This document shows positions 32,753 to 44,037 of a stretch of 64,000 bases of DNA, piece after piece. The translations under genes and the position numbers were made by a program. Source of the DNA: Ceratopteris richardii (Eukaryota > Streptophyta > Polypodiopsida > Polypodiales > Pteridaceae); contig CM035407.1 of the NCBI GenBank assembly GCA_020310875.1, positions 224,212,045 to 224,276,044 of the forward strand. Direction: 5' to 3'. Under the pieces are notes generated by a model. That model did not search any database. It saw only the letters and a program-made list of their open reading frames with translations, and was not told the origin of the DNA. The stretch's first letter is position 1. Each line of letters opens with the position of its first letter.

Positions 32753-33472
32753 CTACTTCTTTTGTGCTTGGTACTCCGTTGGTTGCCGTTTCTCTACCGC
32801 TTTTGGAAAAGAAGGGAGTTCCGTTGTATCCTTGACCTCTTTGTTGAGAAAATCATCCCTCTGCATCACATAGTTTTGGACAAGAATAGCATTGTCATCA
32901 TCGTGTGTACTCCTGGAAGGACCAGGAGTTTGTGCCTTCCCTAGTTCCTTGAGTGCTTGATTTTCTAGTTCAATAGTAATGCAGGTTTGTCCCACCCAAA
33001 CCTGAAGAAGTCCACTTCTTAGGTTCAGGTTGACTGCATGATCATATATCCAGTCTTGACCCAAGACAAGAGGTTCCGTGAGATCCTCGTCTTGACACAC
33101 TAGTACTTTAATTGTCATTAGAACATCTTCAAGGTAGAGGGGAAGTTCCACCTCGCCCATGCAAGGGGTTTCCACACCTCCCAATCCTATGAGATATGCT
33201 TCTACATGATTAACACTTAAATTCAATTCTTGAAAGTACGAAAGTTTAACAACACTAGTTGCTGCACCTGAGTCAATCAAAGCCCATACAGTCCTTGCAC
33301 TATTTCCTTGTCCTATCTCTAAGGTTACAAAAGGACGTCGGTCACTTATTCTATGGGAACTTACACCTGAGACTTTGCACATAGCCATGTGATATCCTGG
33401 ATCTGCATAGGCATTTGTCCTATGCTGATCTCTAGCCCGTCTTCTCAATTTCATTCTTTGGATGCCTTCCAA
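32753..33472 (-). CDS. Second retropepsin-like ORF downstream of GypB integrase
   Basis: A 239-codon frame with an aspartic protease fold signature: ALIDSGAATSVVKLSYFQEL (Asp at residue 67), YLIGLGGVETPCMGEVELPL, and LVLGQDWIYDHAVNL (about 134-148). It differs from the GypB protease at 37140 (DSGAGVAIA), so it is not a duplicate of it. The first codons overlap the break where integrase homology ends. It may be a fragment of another retroelement inserted or recombined into GypB, or a normal part of this family; no second copy is in the window to decide. Confidence 0.7.
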   Translation of the reverse strand: MEGIQRMKLRRRARDQHRTNAYADPGYHMAMCKVSGVSSHRISDRRPFVTLEIGQGNSARTVWALIDSGAATSVVKLSYFQELNLSVNHVEAYLIGLGGVETPCMGEVELPLYLEDVLMTIKVLVCQDEDLTEPLVLGQDWIYDHAVNLNLRSGLLQVWVGQTCITIELENQALKELGKAQTPGPSRSTHDDDNAILVQNYVMQRDDFLNKEVKDTTELPSFPKAVEKRQPTEYQAQKK

Positions 33473-33490
33473 TGCTTTTGTCTGTGCTCA

Positions 33491-34861
33491 AATAGCATGG
33501 TGTAGTTGTTTGTCCCAATCAGAGCGTTTATTATTTACTAGTTTGGTCAGCACATTGTAGAGAATCTTATTTGTGCTTTTAGCTTGCCCATTAGCCTATA
33601 GATGATAGGGGCAGATTTCTTGTGTATTACCAAGAACTCTTGAAGAAGATTTTCAATGACCTCATTCAAGAAGTATGTGCCTCCATCATTGACTAGCTCT
33701 ATTGGTAGCCCATATCTAGTAAACACATTCTCAAATAAGAACTTAGTGGTTGTCTGAGCATCATTCTTCGTTGTGGCTTTTACTTCTACCCACTTGGTTA
33801 GATAGTCTGTGGCCACAATGATGTATTCTGCATGGGAACTCTTAGCTGGGGGATTAATAGGACCTACAAAGTCTATTCCCCACTTAGAGAATGCACATCC
33901 ACCCATCATAGGTTTCAATGGCATCTCATCTTTGCGCATAGGATACTGAGTTTGCTGATAAACGTCACACCTCTTCACATAGGTATGTGCATCCATGTGA
34001 AGTGTGGGCCACGAGAGACCTGCAAATAGTATTGCCTTGATCACTTGATCACGACCAAAGTGTCCTCTTGCTACACCTTGGTGAGTAGTTTCCAAGATCT
34101 TAAGATACTCACTCTCATGGACACATAATCTGAGGTAACCATCTTTGCCGCATTTGTATAAATTATCTCCAATGAGTGAGTAGCCCTTTGCCTAGCCAAA
34201 GTCATCTCTTAAGGGAATGTTTTGATCCTCAGAAAGGCTACTATTGGTTCACTCCAATCTGGTATTAGAATCACTTAGTACAATGTAGCATGCTCCGCGG
34301 GTGGTCTAATACGACAAACTGGGCATTCTTTACATGTTGCTTAGAGTAGTGTTGCTCTAATGCACCCACATGTGCTAATTGCAACCGTTTAGTGTACTCA
34401 TCCTCTTCCACACAACAAGCTAATATCCCTTGATCTGTATGCTTGTACATACTCCTTGCTATGATATGATACTTTTGGGCTTTCACTATCTCCCTATCTT
34501 GAGTGTTTATTACTGAGTGGTTAGGCCTGTATGTCAATACTGGCACTAATTTCTTAGCCCACTGAGGCACAACTTTCAAATTAAACAAGTAAGCATCAAG
34601 AAGGTCATCTGATACTCCTTGTTGGGCCTCCCTAGATGTGATCCTAGAGAGATGATCTACTCTCAAATGAGTCTTGCCTTTCCTCACCACAACATCGAAG
34701 TCATATTCCATTAGTAAGAGGAACCATCTTACTAATCTACCTGTATTGCATGGCTTGTTTACCAAGTACAGCAGGGCTTGATGGGTAAAAAACTTGAACT
34801 TATTTGCAAGCAAATAGTGTCTAAACTTTTTAACTACATATACCATACCTAATCCTTCCAT
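33491..34861 (-). pseudogene. GypB RNase H tail and integrase, C-terminus missing
   Basis: Zinc module 1 (YKHTDQGILACCVEEDEY ... HVGALEQHYSKQ, about 34450-34340) loses its WPTM segment and first Cys by a frameshifting deletion of about 68 bp near 34337. Module 2 is complete: HQGVARGHFGRDQ, LSWPTLHMDAHTYVKRCDV (34090-33965), although its last Cys is Tyr (CDVYQ). The core has D in WGIDFVGP, D in NDGGTYF and a degraded E region. At about 33491 homology to GypA stops and unrelated sequence with a second protease-like ORF begins. Confidence 0.85.
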
Positions 34862-35564
34862 TTCAATGGTAGTATAGTTTCATTCAGCTGCATTCAATTG
34901 TCTACTAGCATAGGCAATTGGAAGATCCATATTACCATCGGCAGTAGGTTGTGCTAGCACACATCCAATAGCATAGTTGGATGCATCCACATGAACATGA
35001 AAGAGCCTGTTCCAATCTGGTGTAGTCAAATTTGGTGCTGAACATAATCTCCGTTTAAGTTCATTGAAAGATTTCTCACATTCATCAGTCCACTCAAAAG
35101 TGGTCAAAAGTCCGTATAGAGGCTTTGCAATGATGGCATACATGTCTATAAAACGTCGGTAATAACCACAATGCCCCATGAAAGCTTGCACTTCTTTGAC
35201 ATTCTTTTAGCCTAGGTAGCTCTGCTATGGCTCTCACTTTCTCTTCGTCAATGGATATGCCGTTCTTTGGCACTATGTGCCCTAGAAGCTTGCCTTGCCT
35301 AACCATGAAAACACACTTTTCTAGGTTCAGGCAGACTTGATATTCTCTACATTTGTCAAAGATTTGCCTGAGTTCATGCATATGAGTCTGTCTAATGTTT
35401 GAATGAGTGCAGAGATCATCAACATAGACTTCCAAATTCTTCCTCAAGAATTTTTTAAACACGTGGCACATTAGCCTCTGAAAGGTTGCACGCACATTGG
35501 TAAGACCAAATGGCATTACCCGAAAAGCAAACATGCCCCACTCTATGGCAAAAACTATCTTATG
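34862..35564 (-). pseudogene. GypB RT palm/thumb and RNase H
   Basis: MPFGLTNVRATFQRLM and the catalytic YVDD (in LEVYVDDLCTHSN, about 35432-35395) are intact. The connection region QAFMGHCGYYRRF and RNase H (FEWTDECEKSFNELK, HVHVDASNYAIGCVLAQP, LPIAYASRQLN) follow after a frameshift near 35200. Confidence 0.87.
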
Positions 35565-36869
35565 CTAATCTTCTATGGCTATGGCCACCTGATTGTAACC
35601 TGAAAATCCATCAAGGAAGCTGTAAACTTCCTTGCCTGCTACTCGTTCTAGTAAATGCTCGGTAATTGGAAGCGGATAGTTATCTCGAATTGTGACTGCA
35701 TTAACCTTCTTCAAGTTAATGCACACACATAGCTTTCCATTCTTCTTGGGCACTACTACGATGGGGGATACCCACCCAGTGTGGTCAATTTCATAGATGA
35801 ACCCAGCTTCCACCAAGCGATTTATCTCTTCTTTGATCTTGGCAGCATAGTTATCATTATACGTGTATGGCTTTTGTTTAGCGGATTTGGAATTTGAGGT
35901 CATGGGGATAGTGTGTGAGCATATGTCCTGGTTTACACCTTTCAAGTCCTTATAGCTCCAAGCGAATACATCTCTGTATTCTCTTAGCAAAGCTATCAAC
36001 TCTTGCTCTTCTTCTTCCATCAGGTCATGTCCTATGTAGGTGCATCTTTCTTCTCCTTCCTCTATGGCTACAACTATTTTCTTAGTGGTTTCTTTGTTAT
36101 CATAGGCCTCCCCTGATTGCACCTCATGTTTAGGCATTCTTATCATGACTCTCCTATCATCTTTTTCATACTTCTTAAAGTTTTCAGGGACCTCAAACAA
36201 AGATTCTTCCTTCTTGGGTGTATCTTCTCTCTTCTTTCTTTTCTTTCTTTCATTCTTAGAGGTCACTCGCGTAGTTAACCTTACATCATTAGTGTGCTCT
36301 TCATGTCTTTGAGGGTGAACTTCTACTTCATAGAATTATTCTTCATCTGATGCAAAAGGTGGGTCCATAATGATTGACTCTAGATCGGAATCACTTGCAT
36401 CCTCGAATGCATCAGTGCTAGGTTCACATTCGTAAAGAACTGAATCACCCATGATTGGCTCTATTGAGAAGATTGAAATGTCATAGCCATCCTCATGGAA
36501 ATGGGGTGACCATTGGTCTTCATTGATGGCTACATCCATTGTTGCTAGAATTTCCACCCAGCCGCGAGGTTCAAATTCTTCATCAGGAATCACTACAGGT
36601 GCATAGGCTAGGTCATGAATTGATCTATGAGTTTCCTTCGCACCTACCTCTCTGGCTTTTTCTCTCTTCTCTTCTTCCACAGCTACTTTGCACATCCATA
36701 AGTGGGTGTCTTCATGCATCCATGAGGATCCTGATCCTATGGAATGCACTGACTCAGTATCATCTTTGGCTCCATGGATGGGATTCCATTGGATGGGAGG
36801 GACATCTCTATGAGAGTAATCCTTGAGATTAACTTTGGTCGTGACACCTAAGTGTTGCAAATACAAAGA
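35565..36869 (-). pseudogene. GypB linker and RT fingers/palm
   Basis: An acidic linker of about 175 codons (36866-36336) is followed by a frame from 36266 to 35565 with FAWSYKDLKGVNQDICSH, IKEEINRLVEAGFIYEI, WVSPIVVVPKKNGKLCVCI, NLKKVNAVTIRDNYPLP and SFLDGFSGYNQVAI. These are canonical RT motifs (fingers and the first catalytic Asp region). The frame breaks at 35565 with a stop in the I-A-I-E-D region. Confidence 0.88.
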
Positions 36870-37383
36870 ATTGGTTCCCCAATCTTATACCACTTGCAAC
36901 TGCCGCATAAATGGTCTTCCCAAAATCATCTCATAGGCCTGATTTTTGCTAAAGTCATATATAGAAACAGTATGCTCAAACTCATACACCACATGTAGTG
37001 AGATTTATTCCTTCTAGCAGTCCCAAGGGTCTCTCGATGTGACCATCGGCCATCTGCAATTTTGTTTTCGTGGGTCTGAGTGCTGGCTTGCCCCAACGCT
37101 TCCATAGGGAAGTGGTAGCAATTGCAACTCCTGCACCTGAGTCTAGAATGGCCTTGGTTATGTATCCTTGATGGGTAATGGGAGGATAGGTGTTCCCTTC
37201 TTTGCCTTCACTCATGTCTCCTATCTTGTCCAAGGATATTTTAGGCACTGTGCGATGAGATCCTACCTGGGAACGAGGTTTTGCTGCCTCCGTCACTTGA
37301 TTGGCTACATGTTTCCACAGTTCTGGCCTAACCTTGAGTAGTTCTTCTAAAGTGAGATTGCACTGCACTTTAGTATTTTTCAC
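36870..37383 (-). pseudogene. GypB retropepsin
   Basis: ILDSGAGVAIATTSLWKRWG near 37145-37085 is the catalytic loop (DSGA), followed by LQMADGHIERPLGLLEGI and, near 36935, MILGRPFMRQ. A frame change lies near 36985. Compare GypA 22731-23060. Confidence 0.83.
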
Positions 37384-40342
37384 TACCTCTGTGTTCCTAG
37401 GTATGATTGAGTCTTTATTTCTGAGCCAATGCTACCATTTTAGCACAAAGCTTGGTTCTCTCTATCTCTAATTCAACTCTAGGGTAGCATCTCTCATGAT
37501 CTATCACGTTTGGCCCTTCTTGGATTCTGGCCTGATATGCTTTAAGCATCATGTCTATGTCTTCAAGACTGGGGTCAGCTAATATTGATCCTACTCTAGG
37601 GGGTGGTGTAATGATATGAGGTGGGTTGGAGGGTGGTGCTGATATGTGAGAGTTTGTTTGAGAGGTGAGTTCAACAATTTTGGCTTTTGTTTCTCTTATG
37701 CTTTCTTCTAATTTGCTCATCTTCTTAGAACATTGTCTTTTCATCCTTTCTCGACTATCTTTCCAGGCTCTCGTCTGTTTCTTGACTACGCTCTCATTTT
37801 CACTAACCTCGACACTCTTTTCTTGGCCTAAACCTTGGTTCTGCAGCCATGCCTGAGCTCTAGTGACCACTTGCACTGGCGCAGTAGAAGTCACACTTCC
37901 TGTTGACTCTACTACTAACCCAATAACATTGATAGGAGTGATTTTTGGCATATTATTGGGATTCTTTGGGCAATCTCGTAAGAGATGCTCTTTCCCACAA
38001 TCAAGACAAAAACCTTGAATTGTCACAGATTGGCTTTGTGGAGGTGCAAGCATAGGGCAATCACGAATGAGGTGATCTCCTTGACATCGATAGCATGGTC
38101 CTCTAGGAAATGGGGGTCTTACCTACCTAGGTTGAGGCCTAGAGTTGGGATTTGCATACATGATATTTGCATATTCTGGCTCCCAACTAGGTTCACTCGG
38201 ATCTTTAGAGTAATATGACTCATTATGCTCAGGTGAGTACATGTAGTAAGCCTATGGGCTATCCATGTGAGTAGAGTCAAAACTATGATCACTTGGGTCA
38301 CTTTCTGAAAGCAATGGTGTTACTGGCACAATGACCCTATTCAAGTTCTCTTCTGCAGCTGCGTACTTCATTGGAATCACATTGGCTGGGGTTGGAGGTT
38401 GCTGAGCTAACATAGGTTGAGGCCTTTGTTGGGTTTGGTAGGGTTGTTGATAGGGTTGTTGAGGTCTGCCATATTGTTGTGGTGGGTACTGGTTTCGGTA
38501 TCTTCCCTGTTGTGGATAGGGCTAAGGGTAGGTTTGCCTAACCGCTTGCTTATTATATGGGCAATCTTGTGCGGTGTGATTAGTGTATCTCCATTCTATG
38601 GTGTAGTAATGGCTACTAGGATTCACTTGGGGCTAAGCCATAATGGGGCATACATTCGCCATATGGTCACCTCCACAAGTATAACATCGCTTAACTGGGG
38701 CAAACCTTGGAATTTGTTTGCTAGAGACACCTAGTTTTTGAGCTGCCTTCTCTGTGAGCTCCTCAATAGATGTGGATTGACCTGAAGTGAGGCTACTAGA
38801 GCTATGTGAATCCTTGTAAAGTTTTGAAAGCTCCAACTCCTTTATTATCCTCAATGTCTATGCACATGCGTACACATTCTTCTATGGTTCTAGGGTCCTT
38901 CAAGTACACATATGATCTCAATTTGGTACTTAGCAGTCCATCCAAGAATAAGGCCACTTGTTAAGCTGGTGTGGGTAACTTTGGAACAGGGTACCTCTCC
39001 ACGTATTGCCTAAACCTTCTTCCTGCAAGTCTAACCATCTCTTGAGGGGTCTGCTTGAAACTATGAATAGTATTATGTCGTATGCCACTCTTACCGAATT
39101 CGGTAATGAAGGCCTCTAGAAGTTGGTCTATGTTTTTGAACTGTCTCTCATGTAGTGGTTGAAACCATGTAAGGGTTGTGTTCCTAAGGGTTAGACCAAA
39201 AGCATTGTACTACGTGAATAGGTCCTCAACTTGTTCACCTCTCAAGACTTGCTTAAACTCGACCACATGATCGTATGAGTCTCCAGTGCCATCGAAGTAA
39301 TTCTTCATGGACTTAACCAACTCGGTTGGCCTCAAGGTTCTAGTGTATTCTCTAGGCCTTGGCAAAGGAAAATCATCAGCATTTCTTTGGTTTCTTGGGG
39401 CTCTAGGTCTCTCGGTTTCCACTCTATCCGTCTCTGTTCTCATCCTTTCTCTCCTCAGGGGGTTGGCAAAACTTACCTCTGGCCTGTCTCTACTTCTGTC
39501 CCTTTGAGCTCCGTGAGCTTGGGATGTTCGAGCTCCTTGGTGGCCATAAGAGACATTGGATCTTGGTTGGGGAAAAATGAATTCACCCTTCCAAGTGTAG
39601 GCATGCCTACCATGTTTTGAGACCACAAAGATCCTCTCTGAAGTATTATCCAGATAGGTCACCTTGCCTGGGCTATCAGGATCTTTAAACTCATAGATTG
39701 TGATTGTTCCTACCTCATTTGGTTGATCAGGTTTATACCTTCAAAAGGCTTCATCGGTCTCTCCGTTTAAGAGTAGATCTATGCTCGTATTGTCCTAGGG
39801 AACCCACTCTGGTGTGATAATTCTAGTGAAAACTGATTTGCCTCGAGGGGTTTTAGGCTCTCCACCTATGTTCCCTTGCTCTAGGTCACCTATGTCCATT
39901 TCTAGGATCACATTACCAAATTCATCTGTCCTATCTGGGTAGGTGGTGACCACATACATGGTTCCTTCTTTGTCCAGGTATGCACCATTTTCAAACTTGA
40001 CTGCTGGATGTTCGAGTCCAATGGGTTGTTCAAGGTTCTTAATTTTGACCACAACTCTTCTTAGGCCGTCCTCATAGATGCAAGCACCTAATCCGTTGGT
40101 CCTAAGGTATTCCAGTTGAGTCTTGTAGGGTCCTCAACCTTTTGTAGGTAAGCCACACCTGAACGTCCTGTGGGTCGCTCCATACCTTGAGACATCTCTG
40201 ATTCGCTATTTTCCGAGCTAGGGTAGTGTGAATAGTTGCTCAACTGTTGGGCCCAAGACCTGGCAGTGTGATTGACACTAGCCTCTAAAGACCTAAGGCT
40301 TGGTCTATCTCTCCCTAGGTGTCGTCCTGATCTAAAGTTCAT
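37384..40342 (-). pseudogene. GypB gag polyprotein
   Basis: Starts MNFRSGRHLGRDRPSL. Then AYLDKEGTMYVVT (about 39960), a Ser/Arg-rich stretch, NYFDGTGDSYDHVVEFKQ (39290), the capsid end, and three knuckles with the same CX2CX3HX4C spacing: CYTCGGDHMANVC (about 38685), CYRCQGDHLIRDC (38090) and CLDCGKEHLLRDC (38005), all with ligands intact. A charged helical segment (EESIRETKAKIVELTSQ) and the C-terminal part follow. At least six frame breaks. Confidence 0.87.
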
Positions 40343-41937
40343 ATGCCTAATTGAATAGCCCCAATTTTCCCAAGTACAACATCTTTGCGGATCAATTTGT
40401 ATTAATTACTTGTTCTTTTTAATTTTCTTAGGATCTCACTTCTTGTCCAATCAATCTTTGTCACAAGGAACACTTAGGTTTTATCGTACTTGAGTTTGGT
40501 CGCTTGATTTAAATTCTTTTCCCTTAGGTTTTTTTGCAAATGTAATTTCTTTGTACTTGCACTTGAGTGATTAGAGTTCTTGGACTTGGTCGTGCTTAAC
40601 GTAACCCTAATTGATCAAAACCTCTATCCGTACTTAGCCTAAGCTAGGAATTGACAGAGGGTGTTGAGAATTTCCAACCTTTAGTTTCTCTCTTGGGTTG
40701 CCCTTGTGTGCGTAGGAAGCATGTTCCCAAGCTTGCACTTACTCTTGCTTAGAATGCCCTTCGATGCTCTCAATGGACCTATAATAGTCCCAAAGTTAGC
40801 TCAAGTTTTAAATTCAATTAACACAACACACCATGTTCATTCATGCAATTCAGAGATCAAATTGTCCTTTGGACTTTATGGAAAACAATCACAACAAACG
40901 GATTTTGTATGAGAAAGTTATGCCACTTCAGGGTTCTGGGGCTAAAACAGGGTTAAAATAGGCTAACGGGCAAACATGATTTCTCGAATGACTTGCGTAG
41001 CGGCCTCACAATGCTCTGATAACCCTTAATGTTTCCCAAATATTAGCGTAAAAATAGACCAAATATCTCTTGCCCTAAAAAATGCCGAATTTGCCCATCA
41101 ATCGCGATCGAGTGGTCCGTCAATCGCGATTGATGTATCAGTCACAATCGATGTGTCGGTTGTGATTGATAGGTCCATCGTGGCTGTCGATCGCGATTGA
41201 TGGATCAATCGCGATTGACACATGGCCCATAATTTCAATCAGTCGTGGTCAAACAATCGTTGATTGGGTCAGTCGCGATTGACAGGTCCATTGGGGTCAT
41301 TGGTCGCGATTGACACATGCCACACAAAGGCTCTATCGATCGTGGTCAAACAGTCGTTGACTCTTTCGGTCGCGATCGATGTGTCGGACACGATTGACAA
41401 ATCAGTCAGCAAGTGTCCATCGTTGTTTGTCGATCAGGATTGACGCGTCAATCGCGATTGACAAAAAACAGAGGCATATTAAAATTTTAAACACACCGTT
41501 GGGCTCCTCTAGGCCTACACATTATGTTTATGCACTTAGTTTATCAAATTGATCAATTTTTTTGTCGGTCATGATTGACAGGGGTCAACATCTCAGGACC
41601 TGCATAATAAAAAATTTGTACCTGCTAAAGCTGGTGCAGCTGCTGGGGATGTTGATTCTTACATAAAATCTCAAAAAACACACAAAAGCACAAGCATGCA
41701 AGCGCTCTCTCCCTCTCTCTCAGAAGTGAAATGAGGGGAAATGGTATGGAAAGGGTGATATGACCAAAACTGAAAATATCGCGATGGTGGAGATGGAGGT
41801 GGGAGATGGTGATGATGACGATGGTGATGAAGAGGGTGAAGAAAACAAGCAAAAATAGATAAAAGTGAAGAAAATACCTATAACTCCAACGTCTCAACTC
41901 TACGTCTTACCATCACACGCTCATCCTCAAAGCTTGA
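40343..41937 (-). other. GypB 5' leader
   Basis: About 1.6 kb between primer site and gag without a supported gene, long for a Gypsy leader. It holds the palindrome-rich array (41095-41585). The part next to gag (about 40343-40640) is recognisable in GypA (18960-19189), and a segment near 40900-40960 is recognisable in GypC (58842-58900). Confidence 0.75.
41095..41585. repeat. Array of short ATCGCGAT-type palindromes in the GypB leader
   Basis: The words ATCGCGATTGA, GTCGCGATTGAC, TCGCGATCGA and point variants (CACAATCGATG, ACACGATTGAC, GATCAGGATTGACG) occur at least a dozen times with irregular spacing of about 15-40 bp, often followed by CATGTG, GTGTCG or GGTCCAT. The core is self-complementary, so strand has little meaning. 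Nothing else in GypB resembles it. Confidence 0.9.
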
Positions 41938-41955
41938 TCCCCGGCAACGGTGCCA
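41938..41955 (-). other. Primer binding site of GypB (tRNA-Asp)
   Basis: Plus strand TCCCCGGCAACGGTGCCA; the 18 bases match the 3' end of plant tRNA-Asp (ending GGCGCCA) except one transition. It lies eight bases inside the LTR. Confidence 0.9.
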
Positions 41956-41963
41956 AAATTTGG

Positions 41964-42588
41964 TGTAGCTCAGTGATGAGTAGCACCTCCTTTAATGTCA
42001 ATCCGAGAAGACATGAGGATGGTATGAAGACCTCGAACAAGTGATGGCACAAGTTTATGAGTGAGAAGCACACAAGCATGCACACACATACACACACGTG
42101 CACATAAGGCAAGACAAAGAGAGAAACAATGGAGTTCTTTGGATTACTCAAAATGTCTCAAACAAGTTCAAATCTATTACAAGCTTACCACAAAAGTGAG
42201 CTCTCTAGCTCTATTTATAATTTTTGACTAGCTTTGGTCCTGTCCAGACCTAGTGTCCGACCTAGTTAAAAATTAGGTTCTAGGGCTATTTTGAGGGCTC
42301 AAACGAGCTCTGAAAATTATGAAAATTGGTACATAAATACTACTAGTACTCCTCAAGCGCGAGGACTCCTTGGCTTGCAAAAAATGGAGTAGAAATAATA
42401 AAAAATGGTATTTACAATGAAGTGAAGTTACTACAATCACTATTTGGGAAATATTATTACATGGAAAAGTTATGGGGTCTATTTGCCACATTTGCGTTGA
42501 CTACTTTGCCTGCTTGATCCTTGCTTCTGACTCCCTTCTTTGGCTTCCTTGTCTTGTGGGTCCTTGGGTGCCTTGGCTGCTACTAACA
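41964..42588 (-). repeat. 5' LTR of GypB
   Basis: Minus strand starts TGTTAGTAGCAGCC and ends GAGCTACA; 625 bp. The GypD LTR at 50945-51567 has the same ends (TGTTGGTAG...GAGCTACA) and nearly the same length, which fixes the boundaries. Confidence 0.93.
42211..42219 (-). promoter_or_regulatory. TATA box in the GypB 5' LTR
   Basis: Minus strand TATAAATAG about 370 bp into the LTR. The homologous spot in the GypD LTR is TATAAAAAG (51310-51318), so the motif is conserved in place. Transcription would begin some 25-35 bases downstream. Confidence 0.65.
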
Positions 42589-44037
42589 CCCCACCACCCA
42601 CTTCACCATTCTCAAGCACAACATACACACTCCTTTCCCGTTTCCCTACCCCCCTGCATTCCCCACCTTCCCTGCATCCACTCCTGTAAATAATTTATTC
42701 AATATTTTGCATCAATGTGTGTCTCAATTACAACATCATTACCAACATTTAGATGCTCAACATACGAGCCTGTTCAGAGCTCATGAGACGCTCCAAGACC
42801 GATTCATAAAATTGGAGAAGGACAAGAGGCTACTATGACAACATTATGACACCTTGCAGAAATAACATGATGAATTAGTGGCCAATCCGCCTAGCTAGAT
42901 TCAGCGGCACAACAACACCTTGAAGAAATGCTATGTGCCCACCACACATAAAACATCAAAAATCTTCATAACCTCGCATGGTTAAGGAAACGTATGGCAA
43001 CGGCACTAGAAGAAAATAAAAGACTCCAAAAATAGAATGAAGAGAACCTAGAGGCAATGATGGAAGGATCCCCAATAGAGATCGATGCGGACCGCTTCAA
43101 GGCCGCCATACCATCTGAGAACATGCATATCATATTGTACACACATGCTGACCTGTTGGAGGCATATGCTGCCTCAGAAACGGAGCGTGATGAGTTACGG
43201 AAGCAATTGGCCAATCAACAAGAGCCACCACTAGAGGTAGCAGCCACAACTGACACATCCGAAGAGGTAGTTGAACTGAGGGCACAATTGACAGAGCTGC
43301 AAAATAAGCTTCTCCAATATGAATGTCAACCTTCTCCCTTAGTGGAGCCGGAACCAGAGGAACTAGTTCAAATTGAAGTAGAGGAGACTTTCGAGGACCT
43401 TTATGTACCCATGCCTATACCAGGAGGTAAACAAACAGAGGAAGGAATGGATACATTTGAATTGAAGCTCCAAACTGGATGCAATGATTAGAAAAGGTAG
43501 GTCCAACCCACAATGATAGAGTATCCGTGGAGATACAGTCCATGTCCCTACTAGAAGAGGTTGTCATCAAATCAGATTACTTCAAAAACCTACCCCATCA
43601 TATATGGATTGACACATCAAATGATTTGTATGTCCCGTTTTGTGTATTATTGGCAGATTATAATGTTGAGATAAAACATCGCATAATGAAGGAGCCAACC
43701 TCTGCAACACAATTTGCCCTAGATGACATTCCTGAAAGTGCAATGCACGGCAACATATTTCAACCTACATAGAGAATACTTTGAAACATACCCCAAAATG
43801 GTGCGCACATGGAATAATATGGCCTTATACATTAAGTATAACCCCTGCTACTGCCCTGTGTTTTGACGAAGATCATGGCTCGAGTACACCAAAGCAGTGA
43901 AGATCGTCAAAGGATGTGACAAATGGCTAAACTATGTATATTTGGCACAACCTCGTCGCCACGATCGCATACATGATTTCAACCATTCGACATTGGGGAA
44001 TTAGATTCAAGAATGTACTAGACATCATGGCACAGAT
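42589..44037 (+). pseudogene. ORF3 of GypD, first part
   Basis: Pro/Ser/Thr-rich linker (about 42590-42690), then a helical segment (HAHETLQDRFIKLEKDKR near 42780), ETERDELRKQLANQQ and ELRAQLTELQNKLLQYE (43180-43320), an acidic stretch (EPEPEELVQIEVEETFEDLYVPMPIPGG) and HHIWIDTSNDLYVPFCVLLADYN (43590-43660). The same order and motifs occur in GypB ORF3. Stops at 43489 and 43770 and several frame changes show decay. Confidence 0.78.

Larger units (their letters stand above)
27663..42588 (-). mobile_element. GypB: about 15-kb Ty3/Gypsy element with both LTRs
   Basis: Minus-strand order: 5' LTR (42588-41964), tRNA-Asp primer site, long leader, gag, protease, RT, RNase H, integrase, a second protease-like ORF, a long unknown ORF3, polypurine tract and 3' LTR (28131-27663, truncated by LtrF). 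The two LTRs share about 470 alignable bases with roughly 25-30 substitutions and one indel of about 20 bp, counted by eye, consistent with one insertion. Coding regions carry many stops. The tRNA-Asp primer site and large size recall the Athila/Tat group; that placement is inference. Confidence 0.88.

Noticed and set aside
41010-41025. A second primer-site-like word (GCTCTGATAACC) in the GypB leader
   Set aside because: It has an extra base compared with GCTCTGATACCA and no LTR end beside it.
41095-41585. Possible CRISPR-like array (short repeats with spacers) in the GypB leader
   Set aside because: Repeats are degenerate, palindromic and irregularly spaced, there are no cas genes, and the context is a plant retrotransposon leader.
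43057-43491. The 144-codon Glu-rich frame as an independent host gene
   Set aside because: It matches, in order and sequence, the coiled-coil part of GypB ORF3 and lies upstream of the GypD polypurine tract and LTR.
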